Part shown: one piece after another, positions 57,382-64,000 of the stretch
Numbering within the stretch: the first letter of the stretch is position 1
Layout of the letters: each line of letters opens with the position of its first letter
Assembly (NCBI GenBank): GCA_964035545.1
Contig: OZ037766.1
Span: forward strand, 32,061,773-32,125,772
Reading direction: 5' to 3'
Length of the DNA stretch: 64,000 bases
Source: Bugula neritina
Lineage: Eukaryota; Bryozoa; Gymnolaemata; Cheilostomatida; Bugulidae
Notes under the pieces: generated by a model
The model's database searches: none
What the model saw: only the letters and a program-made list of their open reading frames with translations
Told to the model about the DNA's origin: nothing
Position numbers and translations under genes: made by a program

Positions 57382-59383
57382 ACAGTGAACAGTGCATTCT
57401 TCCAGCTCTCCCTCTCTGTAACAGTGAACAGTGCATTCTTCCAGCTCTCCCTCTCTGTAACAGTGAACAGTGCATTCTTCCAGCTCTCCCTCTCTGTGTA
57501 ACAGTGAACAGTGCATTCTTCCAGCTCTCCCTCTCTGTGTAACAGTGAACAGTGCATTCTTCCAGCTCTCCCTCTCTCCCTCCCTCCCTTCCTCTCCCTC
57601 TCTGTGTAACAGTGAACAGTGCATTCTTCCAGCTCTCCCTCTCTGTAACAGTGAACAGTGCATTCTTCCAGCTCTCCCTCTCTGTGTAACAGTGAACAGT
57701 GCATTCTTCCAGCTCTCCCTCTCTGTGTAACAGTGAACAGTGCATTCTTCCAGCTCTCCCTCTCTGTGTAACAGTGAACAGTGCATTCTTCCAGCTCTCC
57801 CTCTCTGTGTAACAGTGAACAGTGAAAACATTGCTAATAGAATGTTGTTATTCAGTTTGTCACCTCTTTCTGTACAAAGTTTTCTATTTGAAGAAATAAT
57901 GACTCGTCATTGGTTGGTTTACACTAGTATTTTTAACTTATTTTGCAAATGTTACAATTTTCTGATGACCTTAGTATGACCAAAAGCACATGACCGGTGA
58001 CATTATGAGACTATTTGTTCAGACCAGAGTTGTCTTCTATGTTAACCATTTCTTATTCCAGTAATGGGGAGTTATCCACTCTTGTTTCAGGGCACAAAGA
58101 TTCTCTGCTACTCCCGGTGCTCCAGCATCAGGTCGTCCAAGGCCAAATGTCACCGTGAAAACTGCGTCAACTAAGGCTCTAGACATCAATGCAGAGGGAG
58201 AAATCAATGGCGTGCCTACATATGATTTTGACCTTGACAATCTGAAGCTCGATGAGATGCCGTGGAGAAAACCTGGTAAAGCATTGTTATTCACTTCGTG
58301 TTTTCTGACACCTTCTCTGTAGTAAATACTGACACCTTGTAGTGAATACTGACACCTTGTAGTAAATACTGACACCTTGTAGTAAATACTGACACCTTGT
58401 AGTGAATACTGACACCTTGTAGTAAATACTGACACCTTGTAGTAAATACTGACGCCTTGTAGTAAATACTGACACCTTGTAGTAAATACTGACACCTTGT
58501 AGTAAATACTGACGCCTTGTAGTAAATACTGACACCTTGTAGTAAATACTGACACCTTGCAGTGCTGACAGGAAACACTGTAATACACCCGCAGGTGCTG
58601 ATATCACGGATTACTTCAACTACGGGTTCACGGAAGACACCTGGAAGATCTACTCCCAGCGGCAGAACATTTTGAGGAGTCAGAACGGCTACGTCTTGCC
58701 GAATATTCTACCTCCCAATCGTATGACCACCAAAAGCATCAGCGTAAGTATTTGCTGCCTACTGTGACGGCAGCATCTTCTCAGGACCCCGTAGACAGTA
58801 CAACACCGACACAACTGCGATACGTCTTTCTAATCTGAAGAGCTTACATGTCTTTATCCTACACGTTGCTTTTTATTTCTGACAGGGTTTCAGTATTCAG
58901 AGTATTTGTAGATAGTAGACTGTGGATAGTAGAGTGTATAGAGTATACTGCAGACACTGTACTGTAGATGGTGTTTTAATATAGACAATATTGTAATATA
59001 GACATTGTTGTAATATAGACAGTATTCTACTGTAGCATGCACTGTGTTTACAGGCTGTAGGTGCGGCACCCACATTATCTAAAGTCACTCCAGTCGGCAC
59101 CAACGTCAGTATCGTAAAGGAGCCGAATATACCCTCTGCTGTGCAGGTCAAACCCTCCGGTTAGTCTTACTCTGTGGAAGTTAGAAATGTTCTGTAGGGT
59201 TTGCACATTGCTCTCGTTCACCTATTTTAGTCAATTTGATTTCAGCTGTCGTTGTGAAAACTCCGACTGGCAACGCCACGAATGTAACAATTTTAAAGCC
59301 AACCACATCTGCTGCGATGGAACCAAAGCCAGACTTGTAAGTGTCCCAAGTGTTTCATTACAATATGCAGCAGCAGTAGCAGT

Positions 59384-59439
<56 letters not shown>

Positions 59440-59488
59440 CAGTAGTAGTAGTAGTAGTAGTAGTAGTAGCAGTAGTAGTAGTAGTAGT

Positions 59489-59532
<44 letters not shown>

Positions 59533-59539
59533 TAGTAGC

Positions 59540-59579
<40 letters not shown>

Positions 59580-62500
59580 ACAGTAGTAGTGGTACTACTG
59601 AAATTCTGTTGTAGCAATGTTCCACCCCCTGGAACGACAGCGCCCCTCTCACAAGCATCGTATCACCCCCCACAAGCTGCATTTCAGGCTCCCCCGAGAC
59701 AGATGTATGTTCCACCACCTCTACAGGCAGCAGCTCCCCCTGGTATGATGATGCCTGTACTCCCTTCCATGAGGATGCCACCTCCACAGATGAGGGGACC
59801 CCCTCCCGGTGGGTTGTAGTTACTCAGGCTATTAGTATAGTACACATTGGCTACAGTATAGTATACATTAGCTACACTATATAGTATACACTAGCTACAG
59901 TATAGCATACATTAGCTACAGTATATAGTATACATTAGCTACAGTATATAGTATACATTAGCTACAGTATAGTATACATTAGCTACAGTATATAGTATAC
60001 ATTAGCTACAGTATATAGTATACATTAGCTACAGTATATAGTATACATTAGCTACAGTATATAGTATACATTAGCTACAGTATATAGTATACATTAGCTA
60101 CAGTATATAGTATACATTAGCTACAGTATAGTATACATTAGCTATAGTATAGTATACATTAGCTACAGTATATAGTATACATTAGCTACAGTATATAGTA
60201 TACATTAGCTACAGTATATAGTATACATTAGCTACAGTATATAGTATACATTAGCTACAGTATATAGTATACATTAGCTACAGTATATTATTCTATAGCC
60301 CTGTTTCAGGTGCTGGATTTGCTGGACCACCCCCGGGCTTTACTGGACCTCCCCCTAACTTTGGGTTTACTCCGCCGGTAAGACCCGGCTTTGGCCCGGG
60401 ATTCCCTCCTACCAACATGCCACCTCCAGTGAGTCAGAGAAGCGCCATGCCTTCTGATTGGTCGCCCACTAAACCTGGCGACGATAGACAGAGGTGATTG
60501 GCTGATATCTGTGTAGTATTGCCAATGGAGAAGTGTATAGCTAATAACACTACTAATATAGTTCTGTGTTATAAAACAACTCGTGTGTCACAACTCTCAC
60601 AATTTTAGGAGTTATCCTAATTTTTTGGATTTTGTTCTAATTTCTAAGCTTCAGATTTTGATTTCATGTCCACTGAATATATCCCTCTATAGTATTCTCA
60701 CCCCTAGGGTACCTGTCCCTCTATAGTATTCTCACCTCTAGGGTACATATCCCTCTATAGTATTCACACCCCTAGGGTACCTGTCCCTTAGGTCATACAC
60801 AAAGTTAATTCTCCTCAGTACAGGTTTCATCATGTCTATTTTTGTCACGTTGAGTTTAAATGATTTCAAAGATGATAAACTAAGTGTTAGTGAATGATGC
60901 AAAACAGGAAATGAGGCGAATATTTGTGTCAGCTACCCCACCCATAGCATGAATACACTTCTCCATGTTTGAAAGTGAATTCTTATTTAAGTGGTTATAT
61001 TTCAGAGCTGATTGGCTTGATATGCCTCATTAGTGATAAACTTTATGATGTAATGAAGTTTTTCTCTTTTTGCACTGAATATCAAAATATATAATTTGTA
61101 GAAGTAGCGTCATAGTTTACTTATATTATATATTGTTGTTTGACAAACTAATAATATAGTCTTAGCACTGATACCCCCCCCCCCACCATCTAGAAGATGG
61201 AGAGGGGTGGTGCCTACCCGTCCCCATCTTCTCTCTACCAAATGACACTGGGTTCACAAGCTAACCCGTACTCTGTGTCTAATAGGCTAGTATTCAGTAA
61301 ACTGGAATTATCTGTCTTCTATTTGTAGTCCATCTCGCCACCAGATGTCTCCTGAACATCCTCCTGGTGAACCTCGGGGAAGGTCAAGGTCCCGAGAGCG
61401 AGAGAGGAGCGACAGAGATAGAGATCGTGGTGAGCGAGATCGGAGAGATCGAGGGAGGGACAGAGGGAGAGATCGTGGTGATAGAGACAGAGACAGGGGA
61501 GAGAGAGACTACAGAGATGTGGACATTAAATCAGAGAAAGTTGACCGGGACTACGAGAGAGATTACGAGAGAGAGCGAGATTATGAGAGAGATTACGAGA
61601 GAGACAGAACTCGTGACTACGAGAGAGACCGAGACTATGAGAGAGATCGAGAACGACGTCATCGAGATCGGGAGAGCAGAGAAGATCGTCATAAGAAGCG
61701 GTAAGTCGACCAATCACATTGCAGCTACTCGGCAAGCAGTTGTGTCGAGGGTTTGCAGCAAGTCATTGATTTGAGTCGTCGATGAAATTGCCGAGTCATA
61801 ATCTCTGCTTACAGTTTAACTTTTCTTCCCGGTAGTAATCTCGTGAGCTGATTACTGAGAGAGTTGAAACTCTGGTTGCTGATAAACACGGTCAATTCAT
61901 TTTATAGTAGCATAAATTCTCTCTCTCTTATCTCATTGCAGCACTTTTACATTCCTTGATTATATAATTGTTGGGGTTTGGGGAGAGAAATTGCTATTGA
62001 GCCAAGTCTATAGTTTAGGGTTGTCTGTATCAGATTAAGTTTTGTTTATGTTGAGGTGTTTGCAGCTGCTGAATGATAACACAGTGTGATGTGATGATGT
62101 CAAAACATGATAGTTTATCTGTTACTTCAAACTTGCGACATCATTGTGTTGTTCCTGGTTTGTTAATTATCATGAGATAACTGCTTATTCTCTTTCAACA
62201 CCTTGTCAACCTTATACTTACTATAGGCTGGTGGAGGAAATAATATACTCACGGCTTCCCCCTTCTGCTGTTTGTGGAATTGGAATTCAGTTGTCCTGCA
62301 GTTTTCTGTGTGACAAACTACAATTAGTGAATTAATCTAAGTTTATGTTGAAAGATGTTATAATATAGGAAATACACTCGAAATAGAGTCGTGTGACAGA
62401 TTAAAAGTTTCCTGGTTATTATATGTCTTTCCCTCTCTGATAGTTCTGAGGAGGGAGGAATCTTTGTTTCGAATTCTTCAAAAGGTTGTTAGAAGTTCAA

Positions 62501-62887
62501 CCATTCTCTCGCCTAAACAGTTCATCCTATTAGATCGGTAAATGTTGGCTGTAACTGCTTCTATACAAGTTCCGATTGTTTCAAATGTGATACTATCTAG
62601 TATGTAGTCAACTAGTGTGCGTTGTGTGTGGTTGGGGGCCATCTTGTTTATGTGTAGTTAGGGGTCATCTTGTTTATGTGTAGTTAGGGGCCATGTTGCT
62701 AAGAAACAGGTGATTCATCTGTTGAGGAATACTGCTGTGCTGTTAAGAATGTTTACCTGTTGCTAGGAGACACAGAGATGAAGATGACGAGGAATATAAG
62801 AGTAAATCTGAGCGTTCAGACAAGGACAGAGATAGACATAAAAAGAGTAAAAGATCTCGTAGGGATCATGAAGATGAGCCCAGCTAG
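55406..62887 (+). CDS. FIP1L1: FIP1-like pre-mRNA 3'-end-processing factor (CPSF subunit)
   Basis: Ten exons: 55406-55487, 56996-57278, 58091-58275, 58595-58743, 59054-59159, 59246-59336, 59615-59808, 60310-60493, 61329-61700, 62767-62887 (TAG). All phases agree; 1767 bases, 588 aa, close to human FIP1L1. FIP1 proteins are nuclear subunits of the cleavage and polyadenylation specificity factor that bind U-rich RNA and recruit poly(A) polymerase. Order seen: acidic N-terminus (EDDSDEEDDDVQITIGDIKT), the conserved Fip1 motif (INGVPTYDFDLDNLKLDEMP, then WRKPGADITDYFNYGF and EDTWKIYSQRQ), a Val/Thr-rich linker, a Pro/Met-rich region (PPPGMMMP, MPPPQMRGPPPG), then an Arg-Asp/Arg-Glu region with DYERDYERERDYERD repeats, ending KKSKRSRRDHEDEPS. 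The RD/RE tail is the part that binds U-rich RNA in the human protein. Several introns hold expanded tandem repeats. A GTAAGA inside the 60310-60493 exon could act as an alternative donor. Confidence 0.95.
57283..57376. repeat. CT microsatellite next to a FIP1 donor
   Basis: (CT)n beginning about 25 bases after the donor of FIP1 exon 2. Arg-Glu and Leu-Ser open frames through it are artefacts. Confidence 0.95.
57377..57826. repeat. 39-41-bp minisatellite in FIP1 intron 2
   Basis: About eleven tandem copies of a unit containing aacagtgaacagtgcattct and tccagctctccctctctgtg. The end of the unit matches the genuine exon 2 donor region (cagtgagtgcattcttccag), so the array appears to have grown from the exon border. 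Each copy contains acceptor-like tracts (attcttccag, tgtgtaacag). Confidence 0.95.
58315..58562. repeat. 20-bp minisatellite in FIP1 intron 3 (tagtaaatactgacaccttg)
   Basis: About twelve copies, with gtgaa/gtaaa and gacacc/gacgcc variants, filling most of a short intron between 58275 and 58595. Confidence 0.95.
59366..59592. repeat. GTA/GCA trinucleotide microsatellite in FIP1 intron 6
   Basis: Uninterrupted triplet tract of GTA with GCA blocks between the exon ending 59336 and the acceptor at 59614. Poly-Val, poly-Ala, poly-Thr and poly-Leu frames through it are artefacts. Confidence 0.95.
59838..60292. repeat. 23-bp minisatellite in FIP1 intron 7 (attagctacagtatatagta)
   Basis: About twenty copies of a 23-bp unit (or a shorter form lacking one TATA step) filling nearly the whole intron between 59808 and 60310. 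Confidence 0.95.
60686..60790. repeat. 34-bp tandem triplication in FIP1 intron 8
   Basis: Three copies of a unit starting ccctctatagtattctcacc and ending in tagggtac(c/a)t. Confidence 0.85.
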
Positions 62888-63340
62888 TTGGCCTGTTATT
62901 CTACTGTTTGCAGCTTTGTCTCTGTTCGAGCATTAAGGCAACGGTCTCCTGTCATCTAGACTTACTGTTGCCTCTGTACACTGATTATATGATTGGTTGG
63001 GTGTTGCCTCTGTACATAATGATAGCTAGTAGGCAATGTAATAGCACTATTGTATAAAACACTGTACAGTAAAGAATGTAATTCTCTGCTATATTTGTAA
63101 AAAATGTTTTATCAATTTAAAATTTTTATGCAAACAATTGCAAAATCTTATCTAATTTTTTGTTTGTTAACAAATGTATGACGTGGTGTTATTGCTGAGT
63201 TATTACGAATTTACTATAAATAATCATAGCTCTGATATTTTCCCTGCACACGTGTGGTGTATGTACATACCTCTGGTTCATAGCTAATTTGCTAGCCCCA
63301 GGTTTTTACTTTTGACATTCTCTAAAAACACGAGTCCTGC

Positions 63341-63346
63341 AATAAA
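63341..63346 (+). terminator. Candidate AATAAA polyadenylation signal of the FIP1 gene
   Basis: AATAAA in tgcaataaagaat lies about 450 bases after the stop codon. A nearer AGTAAA variant lies around 63069. Either could define the 3' end. Confidence 0.4.
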
Positions 63347-64000
63347 GAATATTTTCCTATTCAAAGACTTTAGATATCTGAACATACAAGCTTAAGATTA
63401 CTAGAGATTTCACACTGGATCACTTTCTGTGTGAACAAATATCTCATATAAATTTCATACGAATTGTAGTCAACTAAACCATCTTTAAACCAATTTTAAA
63501 AAAAAAGAATCTCAAATACTTCTAAATTTAAAAGTAACAGTATTGAGATAAATTTTGTTTCATTATATAGCTGTTGTAAAAGTGTTTGCAATTTTTCTAC
63601 TTTTCAATACAGCCAGCTCTTAGAACAACAGGATATAATTAAATACAAATAAACTAGAAGTCGTGAAGGAAAATTCCACAACTAAATTCTATGCATCTCT
63701 TATGTAATTCATTTAATAGCCACAGGTATTATATTATTATTATTATTAGCTAGACCTGCCTTTGTCAATGCTTATGATAGTCAGTGAATAGCTAGAATAG
63801 CAGGCAGACTCGAAATAACTCATTACTGTGTCATGAACTGGTGAAGTTACAGTTAGTTTTGTTTTTATTGTATTGTAAAATTTGAAACTTAAATCATATA
63901 TACTGCTTGAAATGGTTGTTGATGTATGATTCAAGCTCACGGCTTGAAGTTTCAACTTGATTTTAAAACTGAGAAGCTGTTTGATTATCAGTAAAACTTC
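63347..64000. other. Downstream flank without a supported gene
   Basis: AT-rich sequence with a short ATT triplet run near 63730-63747; no coding exon visible. Confidence 0.5.

Noticed and set aside
56992-57831. 279-codon minus-strand frame through the FIP1 intron
   Set aside because: Produced by the 39-41-bp repeat and CT tract on the antisense strand of FIP1 exon 2 and intron 2.
58037-58607. Repetitive Gln-Tyr/Val-Ser frames on the minus strand
   Set aside because: Translation of the 20-bp minisatellite antisense to FIP1.
59187-59819. 210-codon frame with poly-Val/Ala and its antisense poly-Thr/poly-Leu frames
   Set aside because: The triplet tract lies in FIP1 intron 6; splicing at 59336 and 59615 keeps the FIP1 frame without it.

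Overview
The window is nuclear DNA of a multicellular animal, most likely an invertebrate. It is AT-rich, genes are split by long introns with GT-AG borders, microsatellites and minisatellites are frequent, and two genes belong to recognisable animal families. I cannot place the phylum from sequence alone.

Right half. A complete SLC6-family sodium-coupled transporter lies on the minus strand (15 exons, 54227 to 41302). A complete FIP1-like pre-mRNA 3'-end-processing factor lies on the plus strand (10 exons, 55406 to 62887). They are head to head across about 1.2 kb, which must hold both promoters. Every splice junction of both models keeps frame, giving 696 and 588 residues. A third minus-strand gene (about 38843 to 36672, five exons) is a small soluble protein I do not recognise; its 5' exon has an unresolved frame conflict.

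Left half. The most unusual locus is on the minus strand between about 35.4 and 5.1 kb. Four constant exons (13942-13855, 7371-7318, a 9-base microexon at 6005-5997, and 5284-5166) encode an 89-residue segment that begins glycine/arginine-rich and ends very acidic and aromatic. Upstream over about 19 kb lie at least eleven short exon-like segments (labelled A to K). Each has its own ATG, encodes a different strongly basic Arg/Lys/His peptide of 5 to 87 residues, and ends at a GT donor in phase 0. The first constant exon has a phase-0 acceptor, so each could be joined to the same tail. This is a variable-first-exon / constant-tail layout, like clustered protocadherin or UGT1A genes, but for small basic-acidic proteins. 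I know of no described family with it. The model is an inference from frame, composition and splice sites; there is no transcript evidence.

The rest of the left half is intronic or intergenic AT-rich sequence with tandem repeats. It also holds one isolated exon candidate (2257-2092) and a coding relic with broken frame (10884-10275). I saw no CRISPR array and no rRNA; I could not search rigorously for tRNAs or transposon ends.
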